Assembly (NCBI RefSeq): GCF_963169125.1
Contig: NC_084798.1
Coordinates: 173,877,980 to 173,941,979, forward strand
DNA: 64,000 nucleotides
DNA from: Humulus lupulus
Lineage: Eukaryota; Streptophyta; Magnoliopsida; Rosales; Cannabaceae
Reading direction: 5' to 3'
Shown: positions 1 to 11,390 of the stretch, piece by piece
Layout of the letters: each line of letters opens with the position of its first letter
Numbering within the stretch: the first letter of the stretch is position 1
The notes under the pieces: model-generated
What the model was told of the DNA's origin: nothing
What the model saw: the letters and a program-made list of their open reading frames with translations, nothing else
Databases searched by the model: none
Position numbers and translations under genes: made by a program

Positions 1-23
1 TTTTCAATCACATCGTTTTTCCT

Positions 24-1000
24 CTAAAGCATCTTAGGACCTAAGTATCTCCTCTCACCCATCTCATTCCAATGGATAGGTGATCTGTACTTCCTCCCAT
101 ATATCATCTCATACGAAGCCACTCCGATAGTCACCTGATAACTGTTATTGTATGAAAACTCAATCAAAGGGAGATAATTACTCCAAGATCCCCCAAAGTC
201 CAGCACACAGGATCGTAGCATATCTTCTAGTATTTGAATCGTCCTCTCAGACTGTCCATCTGTCTGAGGATGATAAGCAGTACTAAACCGCAACTGCGTA
301 CCCACAGCCTTCTGCAGACTCTCCCAAAACTTGGAGGTGAAGGTGGGGTCCCTGTCGGACACTATCGATCTTGGAGCCCCATGAATTCGAACAATTTCCT
401 TCACATACAACTCGGCATACTGTTCCACAGTATAAGTCGTCCTGACAGGTAAAAAGTGAGCGGACTTGGTATACCTATCCACAATCACCCATATTGAATC
501 ATGCTATCCCATGGTCTTCGGCAAACCAACCACGAAGTCCATGGTGATATCCTCCCACTTCCACTCTGGAATCCCTAGAGGCTGCAATAACCCTGCTGGC
601 CTCTGATGTTCAACCTTTACCTACTGGCAAGTTAAGCATCTAGCCACATAATCCACCACGTCCCTCTTCATTCCTGACCACCAATACAAGGCTCTCAAAT
701 CTTGATACATCTTCGTCGTACCTAGATGTAAAGAATAGGGAGTTGTATGAGATTCATCCAAGATCTCTCGCCAAATACCAGAATCCATCGGAATAAAAAT
801 CTGACCCTTGTACTTCAGTAATCCCATCTCCGAGATAGAGAAGTCCTTAGCTGCCCCGACTAAGACACTCTCTTTGTGCCCTCTCAACTGGGGATCCTTC
901 CCATGCGCTTCCTTGATCCTCTCAAGGAGTGTCGAATGAAGAGTGATGTTGGATAACTGACCAACCACCAACTCTATACCCGCTCTAGTCATCTCTTCAT
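24..1000 (-). pseudogene. pol: Integrase of G1 (stops present)
   Basis: The N-terminal H2C2 zinc-binding domain is in 992-621, ending ARCLTCQ. The catalytic core follows, with TKSAHFLP, IVSDRDPTF and a downstream FSTAYHPQTDGQSERT segment carrying the third acidic residue of the D,D-35-E triad. Two TAG codons (621-623 and 504-506) interrupt the frame; C has CAG at both places. The C-terminal tail is lost after about base 24: the frame closes and the window ends. This enzyme inserts cDNA into the host chromosome. Confidence 0.9.
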
Positions 1001-1016
1001 CTAACTTATCAAATGT

Positions 1017-2730
1017 CTACCTCAAACTGAACAATTGTCCTGGGCCTTTCTGACTCAATGCATCAGCTACTACATTAGCCTTCCCAGGATGGTATTGAAT
1101 ATCACAATCATAATCCTTTACCAATTCCAGCCACCGTCTCTGGCGCATATTTAGATCCTTCTGGGTAAAGAAGTACTTCAAACTCTTATGGTCGGTGTAT
1201 ATCTCGCACTTCTCACCATACAGATAATGTCTCCAAACCTTAAGTGCAAATACCACCGCTGCCAACTCTTGATCATGCGTGGGATATCTCTGCTCATACT
1301 CCTTTAACTATCTTGAAGCGTAGGCTATCACCTTTCCAGCTTTCATCAACACACACCCTAAACCATGTCTGGAAGCGTCACAATAAACCACGAGCTTCTC
1401 ATTGTCTGTCGGTAGACTCAATACTGGAGCGGTGATCAGTCGCTGCTTCAATTCCTTGAAACTGTTCTCACACCTATCCGTCCACATATACTTAGTCTTC
1501 TTCCTCGTCAATTCAGTCAACGGTGTGGCTATCCTGGAGAACCCCTCAACAAATCGCTGATAATACCCTGCCAATCCCAGAAAACTCCTATCTTTAGGAA
1601 CACTGCTTGGTCTAGGCCAATCTCTCACTACCTCAATCTTACTTGGGTCAACCAAAATCCCCTCCTTACTGACAATATGGCCCAGAAACGTGACTTGTGG
1701 TAGCCAAAACTCGCACTTGCTAAACTTAGCATATAACCTATGCTCTCTCAACCGCTTCAATACCAAGCGTAGATGCTGCTCATGCTCTGCCTCTGACTGA
1801 GAGTACACCAGTATGTCATCAATAAACACAATCACAAACTTGTCCAAATAGTCCTTGAAAACCCTATTCATAATATCCATAAAAGCTGCTGGGGCATTGG
1901 TTAATCCAAAGGACATAACCAGGAATTCATAGTGTCCATATCTTGTGCAGAAAGCGGTCTTTGGTATGTCCTCTTCTTTGATCCTTAACTGATGGTAACC
2001 TGACCAGAAATCGATCTTAGAAAACACTGTCTTTCCTTGTAACTGGTCAAATAAATCGTCGATCCTAGGCAGTGGGTACTTATTCTTAATGGTCAACATG
2101 TTTAGCTCCCTGTAGTCAATACACATCCTAAGAGATCCATCATTCTTCTTGACAAACAAAACCGGAGCACCCCATGGAGAGAAACTCAGTCTGATGAGCC
2201 CCAAATCCAGTAACTCCTGCAACTGAATCTTCAGCTCCTTCAACTCTGCCGGAGCCATTCTGTAAGGTGTCCTAGATACTGGCTCTGCCCCTGGCACCAA
2301 CTCTATAACGAACTCGATCTCCCGCTGCGGTGGCAACCTTGGTAGGGCCGTTGGGAATAAATCTGGAAACTCATATACCAATCTGGTCTCACTCAGTCCA
2401 ACCGACACAACCCTAGAGGCATCCACAATGTTCGCTAGGAATCCTATGCAACCTTCCTGCATCAGGTCTCTAGCCTTCAATGCTGGAATCATAGGTACTC
2501 GCGATCCACTAACTGTCCCCACAAACACAAAGGGTACCTCCCCTTTTGGTTCAAAAGTCACCATCCTGCGCTTGCAGTCAATCGTCTCCCCATACTTCGA
2601 TAACTAATCCATCCCTAGGATCATATCAAAGTCATCCATCACCAGCTCAACCAGATCAACAGACAACTCCCTACCGTCTATCTCTACTGGAAATGCTCTA
2701 ATCCATCTCCTAGAGACTACTAGTTCCCCA
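1017..2730 (-). pseudogene. pol: Reverse transcriptase-RNase H region of G1
   Basis: The longest open part (2564-1308, 418 codons) covers the RT. It has the CIDYRELN motif, the catalytic FIDDILVYS (about 1800-1826) and a C-terminal RNase H start with VVYCDAS. RNase H continues past a TAG at 1308-1310 ([10 protein letters not shown], then LSQKGPGQL). Upstream, the conserved MILGMDWLS motif between protease and RT has its Trp codon changed to a stop near 2605. RT copies the RNA to cDNA and RNase H removes the template. Catalytic residues survive, so damage is limited to nonsense and frameshift changes. Confidence 0.92.
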
Positions 2731-2737
2731 GTCGGCA

Positions 2738-4032
2738 ACAAAGTCTGAAAACCCTAGCATACAAAACACTAGGTCTACACAGCTGGTCTATCACTCTACT
2801 GCACACAAATGAATGGGTAGCTCCCGAATCAATCAATGCAGTATAAGAAGAACCAGCACTAGAGACCTGACCTGTCACAACCGAGGGGCTAGCCTTCGCC
2901 TCAGTCTGAGCCAAGGTGAATACTCTGGCAAGAGCGAGACTGACGCCTTGCTTCGGCTCCTCTTTCCTGGCTTGTGGGCAGTCCTTCTTCAGATGATTGG
3001 CACTCCCACAGATAAAGCAGGCCATGATCTTGCACTCTCCCTGATGTCGTCGTCTGCATCGAGGACATACTTGAAAACTCCTCCAGTTGTCACCTTTGCC
3101 CTGATGGCCACTAAAAGCACCTCGTGCCCTCCTATCCGAGCTAGGAGGGACAAAAGAATCTGGGGCCTTTCTCTTCTGTTCACTGGGGCCACTACCCCGA
3201 CTGGATCCAGTAAAAGGAGGCATCGTTCTCCTAGCATCGCGCCTAACAGCGCTCTCTCTCCATATCTGATCCTCGACCCCCTCAACTGTAAGGGCCTTGT
3301 CCACTACCTGGACATACGTAGTAGTCTCTGGATCTAAAGTTATCTTCACATCATGAGTGATCATAACATTCAACCCCCATACAAACTGATCCCTTCTTGC
3401 CGCATCAGTCAGTACCAAATCCGGCGCGAACTTCGCCAACCGGTCAAATCTCAGAGCATACTCAGTAACTGTCAACCGGTTCTGAGTTAGGTTGATGAAC
3501 TCGTCAATCTTCACAACTCGGACTGCAACACTATAATATTTCTTACTAAAGATGTTTCTGAATTCTTCCCAGGTCATAATCACAACATTCATTCTATGAG
3601 TCACTACATCCCACCAGATGCGGGCATCCTCTCTGAACATGTAGCTGGCACAAGCTACCCTCTCGTTCCCTTCCACCCTCATAAAATCCAAGATCATAAA
3701 ATCCAATTCATCCACTGCTCTGCCCATAGTGGTTCTGGTCCACCCTCGAAGGGGGAAGGATGCTGCTTCCTGAACCTCTCATACAAAGGTTCCCACCTAT
3801 TCTCCATAACAGGCTGAACTGGCACTGGTGCCACAGCCTATTGAACTGACAACCCAGTGGCCTGAGGAGGGGCCTATTGCCTCAGTTGCCGAAGTTCTTC
3901 CTCCGTTCGATGCAGTCTAGCTTCCATTTTGGTAAACATCTGTTGCCAATTCTGTGGGGCAGGTGAAGGGTCCTGACCCTGGTTGTCATCCTCGGCCCTA
4001 CTGCCGCGGAGTCTAAATGATTGTCGAGGCAT
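2738..4032 (-). pseudogene. gag: gag-protease of G1 (disrupted)
   Basis: Starts at an ATG at 4032 (MPRQSFRLRG), the same start seen in C. Gag forms the virus-like particle and binds element RNA. The N-terminal part has a short charged coiled-coil-like stretch; the central retrotransposon gag domain includes MFREDARIWWD and is followed by two cysteine clusters, CPRCRRRHQGEC and CFICGSANHLKKDC (CX2CX4HX4C zinc knuckle). The protease active site DSGATHSF is intact. In-frame TAG stops at 3874-3876 and 3838-3840 replace CAG codons still present in C. After the protease motif the frame is lost near 2750, separating it from reverse transcriptase. Confidence 0.88.
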
Positions 4033-4350
4033 CTCAACAATATGCATGCAATCAACGACGCTGCTCATCAGACATAATAACAACATCCAAAACCACCTCC
4101 CAATTCACATCACCCAACCATAATAACAATCCATAAAGCACAAATAGCATACAACATTCAACGAGCCATGCCCTAGCATCATGCATATATTAACTCATTC
4201 ATCACGCTCTATATAAAAATAATAAGGCATACAGGGCATTTAATCACATAATCAAACATATAATTCAATCTTTACCGACCAACCCTGAGTCGAGCTTGTC
4301 ATTGATAGCGAGCGTACATGTTCAGTCAATCTCCAGGAACCATAAACCTT

Positions 4351-4367
4351 GTCTCACTCTGATACCA
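4351..4367 (-). other. Primer binding site of G1 (tRNA-iMet type)
   Basis: The minus strand reads TGGTATCAGAGTGAGAC starting 3 bases inside the LTR edge. TGGTATCAGAG is complementary to the 3' end of plant initiator tRNA-Met, the usual primer for many plant retrotransposons. Confidence 0.9.
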
Positions 4368-4724
4368 AGTTGTAACGCCCTACTGCCTTAGAGCCGTTAC
4401 TAAGTGAGTTTTAAACGTGCAATTAACTAGCTAATCGAGGTTTTAGGTTAAAAGTGTAGCTAAACCGTAATAAAAGTCATACAATTTGAAAGATGCAGAC
4501 ATTCATTGAAATTATAAAGCATTTAAAATTTGGGATCCCAAAATACTGTTTAGAAATATTTACAACTCAAAAATATGATTAAAGTTGACTAAACGACAAA
4601 ACTAGGTTTAATACAAACATCTCCCAAAAATACCCCTGGCCGTGGCAGCCAGCCAGGCCAAACATGTACAAGTTGTTTCACGCTCTCCGTACTCATGGTT
4701 GGTCAATCTTCCCCTTGCCCTTAC

Positions 4725-5204
4725 CTACACCATAGAGCACCCGTGAGCCAAAGCCCAGCAAGAAAACTCCACACAAACAATCAACATATACATATCTATC
4801 AATCAACATATAATAAAACCGCCAACAAGCTAAACATATAACGGCCATGCCGTCCCAGGCACTTTACTAGGCCCTGAGTTCGCAGTCTACACCGTAAGGA
4901 TATCCTAGGTATCCTATAAGGGTCTCACCCTGGCAACTCGCACTCCGCGTGCTTAATGCTGCTCCCGGCCCCTTGCCGTACTCGGCCTTTTCCGTTCCCG
5001 GCCCTCGCCATTCTCGATCTTCACCGTTCCCGGCCCTTGCCGTTCATTCACAAATATGCACACATAGCATAATTTAACAAATACTTAAACATACATAAAC
5101 ATAATCAATGGGGCTATGCCCTGCAACACAATCATATAGGGTCGTGCCCTGCAACACAAACTATAGGGCCTCGCCCTGCTCTACGGGTACAACAGTTTTC
5201 TTAC
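4725..5204 (-). other. Putative leader intron in G1 LTR
   Basis: On the minus strand a donor-like CAA|GTAAGAAAAC at 5204 and an acceptor-like GTGTAG|GTAAGG ending at 4725 bound 480 bp. The pair is conserved in position in C, D, E and I. Splicing is inferred, not shown. Confidence 0.4.
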
Positions 5205-5361
5205 TTGTGTCCCGAGCTTTCCGAGCACCGATATCTCGAGCACAGTCCCCTAGTCCGAGCCTCGCTGAAAACCTAGTCACAATGCGTCAACAACATCAAT
5301 CCATCAAGTTCTAATCCATTAAATAGCTTTGGGTTATAATTCTAATCTTCAGGAGCTTGAA

Positions 5362-5384
5362 TTCTATCAATCCGGGTGATAAAA
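5362..5384 (-). promoter_or_regulatory. Conserved LTR hairpin (G1)
   Basis: On the sense (minus) strand TTTTATCA pairs with TGATAGAA across a 7-base loop: 8 pairs, one of them a G-U wobble. Its position relative to the splice-donor-like site matches hairpins with different stem sequence in C, D, E and I. Confidence 0.6.
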
Positions 5385-5451
5385 TCCATCCCGAGCCTTA
5401 ACTTTTGGATTCACGAGCCTAAAACCTCCTTGGGGTCCAAAATCTCACTAA

Positions 5452-5622
5452 GCGCCACGGCCCCAAGATCCCATGCCGCGGCCCGCCTCAACCAGAGGCT
5501 CAGCCTCAAAATTCTGCCCATGCACGCCGCGGCCCAATCCTTGGTGTGCCGTGGCCTGCGCTTCTTCCTGGCCTCCCAAGTGTTCTTGAGGGCCGCGACT
5601 CAGCAAGAACGATGCCGCGGCC
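5452..5622 (-). repeat. CpG palindrome cluster in G1 LTR
   Basis: About seven copies or near copies of GCCGCGGCC lie within 170 bp inside otherwise AT-rich LTR sequence (variants GCCACGGCC, GCCGTGGCC, GGCCGCGACT). The core CCGCGG is self-complementary. Confidence 0.8.
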
Positions 5623-6623
5623 CAACCCTTCGAACCCAGAAAAATCCTCCATTTTCACAACTAAAACCAAGATAATTTACCCCAAAATCAACCCAACAAT
5701 CCAACTAAATCACCACAGTATCTCTACTATAGTCTCAGCAACAAAACCTAACAAGAATTAACCCCAAACCTCATCTAGAAACTCAAGAGTGATTCACCAC
5801 CCAACTCACATGCATAACCTTGAAACACCAACCAAACTCAACATAATTTAGATAATTAGGTGTTAGAATCCTTACCTTAACTGATAGCTTTTCCCTGAGC
5901 TAATCCTCAATCTCCACCAGCTTCAATTCCCTTGATAGGCAAGCCAAAGTTCTCCAATAGATCAAAGTCTTCAAGCTTCCAAAGAGAGAGAGAGAGAGAA
6001 AATTCCAAGATAGGGAGAGGGTCAGTTCTCTAAGTTTCTGAATGTTTCTAAGTTTTGTTTACTTACCTTAGGCCTCTAAGGTTACCTCCAAGGCTGGGGG
6101 TACCAAAAACGTCCCCGAGGGTAAAATGGTAAATTTTCTCGATATTCCCTCCTAAATGTTCTAACTTCAAATTATATCTCCAAATATTTATTTTCATAAC
6201 CCGATAACCTAATAAAATGTCTAATGCTCGAAATACCCCTCGACTCGCCCCGAGTCGGGTATTCGACCCCGTTGTGACTTTCTAGTTAAACCGCTCCCTA
6301 TGACTGCCTTGGATAAGGCAACACAAATATATCACCATATTCACAATAATCACATTTATTGCATTTATGCCCTCACGGGCTAAAATTATAAACATTGCCC
6401 TAATAACCAAATGGGACCCACATGCATATTTAATTCACCTGAACATGCATTTCTAATCACATACTCATCAAATTCACATATTCATATAATAAATCACTTA
6501 TTGCCCTCTAGGCACACTAATCAAGGCTCAAAGCCTTATTAGCAAATTTGGGACGCTACACAAAATAATTAAATTAGTCCAGCCGCTAATTTAAATTTTG
6601 ACCGCAAATAAATAAATGGTATA

Positions 6624-6656
6624 TTCTTCTTCTTCTTCTTCTTCTTCTTCTTCTTT
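6624..6656. repeat. (CTT)n microsatellite
   Basis: About ten CTT/TTC units in a row. Confidence 0.9.
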
Positions 6657-7736
6657 TCTTTTGACAAAAAATAAATGGTTACTCCTAGATCTAGAAAATA
6701 TTTTTTTTCAGCAAGCATAATATCAATCAAAGCATCATGCTAACATTCTTTAACAGTGTCAACAAGATAGTTTTTCAAGTAATTTAGATATGATTAATTG
6801 AACACCAGATCAATTAATGGGAAATAACCAAAAAAAAAAAAAATCTATCTAATCTCTATGAATTGTGGGAGAGAAAAGTTAGTATCAGTTTCCACGTTTT
6901 TTTTTTATATTATTTCATTTTCCCATTTATTTAATATATAATCTTATATATATAAAGCCCTATTTAAATTTTTTTTTTTTTTTTACAGTTCTTAACTTTT
7001 TTTTCTTCAAAAATACGGTCTTAAAAAAAAGAACTAAAAAACAAATTGAAAACAACTTAGTGCATCAATCCGAAATAAACTTATAAAAATACAAAAAATA
7101 TATATATAGATATATAAGAATAATTAAACATAAAAAACCAAAAAACAACATAAAAACAAGACAAAACCGTAAAAATATAAACATTTGTAAAATTGCAAAA
7201 AAAAAAATCTAATCGTAAAATTCTAATTTTTAGCAAAATTAAGTATTTTATGTAAAAAAATTTGTCTGGAATATAAAGCCCTATTCTTATTAATACTCTA
7301 TTTTCCAATAATTACTTCCTTGTCATCTATTTGAATCAAATTGATTTTCATGAAAAAAATTCCTCCTTATTTCCAACAACTAAATTATCGAGTGATTTAT
7401 GCGTGGAAATTAATATAATTTCATCAATTTAGTTCCAAGTCGTCAATGCAAATTAATTTCCTCAATGCCTTCTTTATTACTCCAAGAAGGCAAATAATCT
7501 ATTTGTAGACTTAAAGTCCACGAACGTACCATAGATTTTGTTAAGAAGTTGCCAACTCAAATACACACTATGCTAGATTTCCACCCCTAAGAAAGTGGGG
7601 TAACTTAAAAATATTTTAAAGGACAAAACAAAACAAACTAAGATAATGGTGTCATTTCGAGATAAGCTCAAGGAAAGTGCTTCATTTGAAGGAGTCCCAT
7701 AACAAGGTTTGGTTTTAACCCTTTTTTTTTTTTTTG

Positions 7737-7749
7737 TATATATATATAT

Positions 7750-7806
<57 letters not shown>
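7737..7806. repeat. (TA)n(GA)n compound microsatellite
   Basis: A short TATA run followed by about 27 GA units. An ORF on the other strand reads this as a Ser-Leu repeat and is not a gene. Confidence 0.93.
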
Positions 7807-7810
<4 letters not shown>

Positions 7811-8258
7811 CTCAACAATAGTCTTGAGTGGCCTCTCCTTCATATTATAATGTTCCTTAGAGTTGTCATGAAGTCTAAAGTGTTTGAAAAATTACTAATC
7901 TTAAAACCAATTATGATAAAAAAGGTAGCCTTGTTCAATTGATTATCACTAGTACTTCCCATAAATTTTAGCAACTAGGATATGTGTAAAGTAGATTCTC
8001 GTGCGTGGATTATAGTAGTTGGTGTAGCAAAAAAGTTACTTTTGCATGCATATTTGAAAAAAAATAAAACAATAAAAAAATTATCTTGTCCAATTGTTGT
8101 AGTATTCTTTGTACTACGCAGATTTATCTTAATATTAATAACCAAATTGTTAAATCTATTCAGGCAAGCTGTAAAGATGTTAGATTAAACTTAAAGCATG
8201 TTTAGGAAAAGTGGAAACCACTATGATCACATTTCATTACTCTCTTTCTCTCTCTCAA

Positions 8259-8280
8259 AATATATATATATATATATATG
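8259..8280. repeat. (AT)n microsatellite
   Basis: About ten uninterrupted AT units, preceded by a CT-rich run. Confidence 0.9.
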
Positions 8281-9861
8281 CATATATGACCGAGACAAAC
8301 AAGAGAGAAAACGCATTCATAACCAACGATCCTTAAGAATATGCATTTTCCTACTTAAATTAAGGGCAACATTCCAACCACCAAAAAGAGCTTCCGGTTC
8401 CTCATTAAAATTGTCTTTTCTCCTCTTTTCAATTGTTTATTAATTACATGTGTATATAGATATATTTATATATATATATGTACTTCTTTTATTGAACAAA
8501 CATTCTAAGAGTCCACCAATTACTTAAATTGTAGTGATATTTCTTTTGTGGTTACCCTTTTCCGAATGCTATACCAACATTCTATAAATTTTATATATTA
8601 AAGCGCTTTATTTGAAAGGCTTTAATTTTGAGTTCATAAAGAAGAAGAAATAAAAGTAATGATCATGAATAAAGCTCAAAAGACAAAATGCTAGTCGATA
8701 CACATGAGACTCTAATCAATTAGAGGAGTACTCTTGTCTTCTAAGTTATCATTCTAGCTACACCCGGCCGGGGCCTCTCCTTTTTTTCTTTCCTGTGAAC
8801 ACACTAGAGTCTCACATTATTAGTTGCCCTTTTTATTAAAAAAACAAAAAGTTTTGTTGTAAAATAATTCGATTCACATATTATTCAGCTTTATATATGG
8901 TCCTCTACATACAAGCAATGTTGACCTCAGATATTTTTAATTAGAAACAATATTTAACGTTTTATTATATATATATTGAAGATATTGGAATAATCTATAT
9001 AAAACTTTGTGAAACTGTTTTTTTTTACCATGTATATGATTACATTTTTTTCGTCACAAATTACGTTTAAAGTTTAAACTAGTTTTGTTGATCGATAGTG
9101 TGGCTATAGCATATAGTATTTTTCTAGTGTTAGGCCCTAGCTCTAGTGTCAACAACTACTATATACCTTTAGGCTTTTATTCCCTCTCTTTGTTTAATTC
9201 ACTGACTAATATTCTTTTCCTTTTTAAATGAGTTATTTCTTTAGAATATTAATGTAAAACTAGAAAAGAATAAAATAAATATCTAGATTTATAACACAAA
9301 AGTAACATTAACATATACATTCTTATCAAATTGGCTACCATCACCAATCCCAAAAAACCGAGTGCTGAAAACCCAACCCCAAGTGTTGAGCAAATATTCT
9401 CTAATCAAAAGTAGCTAGATTTAGCCACAATATTAGAACCATGAAATCAAACTTAACCTTCTATCTAAACAAAGACTTTTCTTTTTCTTTCTTTCTTTTT
9501 TTTTTTTTTTTTTTTTGACGCGGTTTAGCCTTTTTATTTGTGAGGTACATGTCAAATGTGGACTGGTGAAGACTAACCATATCACATTTATATAGTATAT
9601 ATAAATATAAATATAAATTTATATTGATATATATATATATAAGAAAAGGTGAGAAAGTAAAGTAATTATTAATTTTTAATTATCTTCCAATTATTCAATT
9701 CTCATGGATAGGTACAGATCATGCACGGAAGCCCTCATGTCCCAAAGGATGGAGACTAGCTAATTAAAAGGTTATATCATGTTGCTTTTACTTCGAACTG
9801 TCAACTTCTAAAGTCCCTTAGCTAGTAAGCCATGCATTAAAAATAGATAATTTAAAAAAAC

Positions 9862-10988
9862 TGAATTATGTTTTTAGTAATTACCAAATTGATTAAACCA
9901 GATGAATTAATTAAAATGCAGAATGATAATTAAATGTTGAAATATATTTTAGATTTGTCGGGATAGAATAAGAACTTATCACGACAGAAGCTGAACACAA
10001 TAAAAAGACAGTGCAAAAAAAATTAAAGAACACAACGAGTTTTTACAAGGTTTAGAAACTCTTTTGACTAACCTACTCCTTGGGGCCACGCCCAGAGAAT
10101 AAAACTAATTAATAAAGAATCACAAGTACAAAAATATTGACTTAATAATAAAACAAGACTCCCTAGATTTGTCGCAATTTTGTTATACTTCTCTTCACTA
10201 ATCTGACTTTGATTGAAACGCCTAACCACTTGAATTCCCTTCAATGGCCAGCGAGTGCTTGCATCCTCCCAACGCAAGGCTTGTAAAAATCTTCTCCCGA
10301 AGACTATAAGAATTGTATTCAAATTACAACATGTATTCACTCATGAATGTTGTACAGACTCACCACAAAACTAAACACTCATTTTACTACAAGAGCACGT
10401 GAATACAATGATCTCAAATACAAACTATGAACCCTCACAAATATTACAATTGACTCACAAAACTATGCACCAAAGAGTTCACTTTTTCTCAAGGCCCTAG
10501 AAGTCTATTTATAGAGATCATTTCATGCTCAAAAGGGTGAGAAAGAATCTCCAATAAAAGCAAGAATATTTGAAGATATTCTTGATTAATGAAGATTTTC
10601 CAACTTAGTCGACTCTGATCCGACAGACACGGATGTTGCGGCGACAGCTAATACCTACGCCAGATCAAATTTCTCAAGATAGAAATAATAATTAATTTCT
10701 CAAAGATTGTATTTCATGTAGTTGATTATCTTGGAAAACACGAAAATCAATAGAAAATATTTCCATAAATGAATTCGAATAAGCACAGAATATTTTTTTT
10801 TATAAAACCAAGATATCAATTCCTTTTATAAGCATATTGTGATAATATCAAACTATATAAGGAATTATTTGCAAATCTTACCAATTAATCCAAGGTATTG
10901 ATTCCGAAAATCACAATAAAAAGGAATTTAAAATCATCTTTTTAATATAAAGATATCTCTATAAAATTTGCCAATTTTAGGATTTATA
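9862..10988 (-). repeat. 3' LTR of A
   Basis: 1127 bp, alignable end to end with the right LTR. It begins TG on the plus strand. Its right end reads ATTTATA where the other LTR has ATTTACA, a C-to-T change in the terminal dinucleotide. The polypurine tract lies immediately right, as expected for a minus-strand element. Confidence 0.87.
10506..10513 (-). promoter_or_regulatory. TATA box in 3' LTR of A
   Basis: TATAAATA on the minus strand; the same motif is at 40972-40979 in the other LTR, so it is the likely LTR promoter element. Confidence 0.6.
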
Positions 10989-11002
10989 ATCTCCCCCTTT
11001 GG
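10989..11002 (-). other. Polypurine tract of A
   Basis: The minus strand reads CCAAAGGGGGAGAT directly next to the 3' LTR. This is the plus-strand DNA primer site in reverse transcription. Confidence 0.85.
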
Positions 11003-11390
11003 CAATATTATAGACAAAGTATATCTATTTTTTTAAAAGTCCCTACAAAAACAAGTTAGTGCTTAAATCCACAAATAATGAAAAGAGTCCCAAAATGACT
11101 CCCTCTGCCAAATATAACCAAAGCACATAACTAAAGCATGTAACCAACGCATGTCAAAATCATAATCAAAGCACCAAAAAATAGGGTCCTCTCTCTTTCC
11201 CGCATTGTCTAAGAAAATGCCACAGTAAAATGAAACTAAACCAAAAAAAAAGACACATTTAATGTTCTTTTACATTTATTGAAAGAAAATAAAAGTAGAT
11301 TGAGAGGAACTGAAACCGTCATGGAGATGAAGTGGTAAATGCATTGATGATTGCCAAAGAACCCAGAATTTAGCGCTGAGTATCCTCCAT

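Larger units (their letters stand above)
1..6560 (-). mobile_element. G1: Ty3/gypsy element, truncated by the window edge
   Basis: A minus-strand LTR retrotransposon read right to left: 5' LTR (4371-6560), primer binding site, gag, protease, reverse transcriptase, RNase H, integrase. The 3' end and 3' LTR lie left of base 1. It is a close sibling of element C in gene order, protein sequence and LTR sequence; in C the integrase is followed by a chromodomain-like tail, so a chromovirus (Tekay-like) assignment is likely for both. The base run after the LTR (6561-6565, CAAAA) would be its target-site duplication, which cannot be checked without the left end. Several in-frame stops and a frameshift make it non-autonomous now. 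Confidence 0.93.
4371..6560 (-). repeat. 5' LTR of G1
   Basis: On the plus strand it begins TGTAACGCCC and ends GGACGCTACA, giving the expected TG...CA ends, 2190 bp long. It abuts a tRNA-Met type primer binding site on its left, which fixes it as the 5' LTR of a minus-strand element. It is about the same length as both LTRs of C and carries the same internal landmarks: palindrome cluster, hairpin, splice-like sites and the TGGGATCCCA motif. Confidence 0.93.
6561..9856. other. AT-rich spacer without recognisable genes
   Basis: About 3.3 kb between G1 and A. It holds long A and T runs, several microsatellites and short ORFs with no recognisable domain or consistent coding signal. No TSD-flanked insertion, tRNA or conserved protein was seen. 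A heavily decayed element cannot be excluded. Confidence 0.6.

Noticed and set aside
2813..3337. 174-codon plus-strand ORF
   Set aside because: Antisense shadow of G1 gag; the same shadow occurs opposite C gag.
7573..7818. ORF with a long Ser-Leu repeat
   Set aside because: It is a reading of the (GA)n microsatellite.
9480..9660. Possible promoter (TATA-like repeats after a poly-T run)
   Set aside because: No transcript or ORF follows; the signal is just AT-rich simple sequence.
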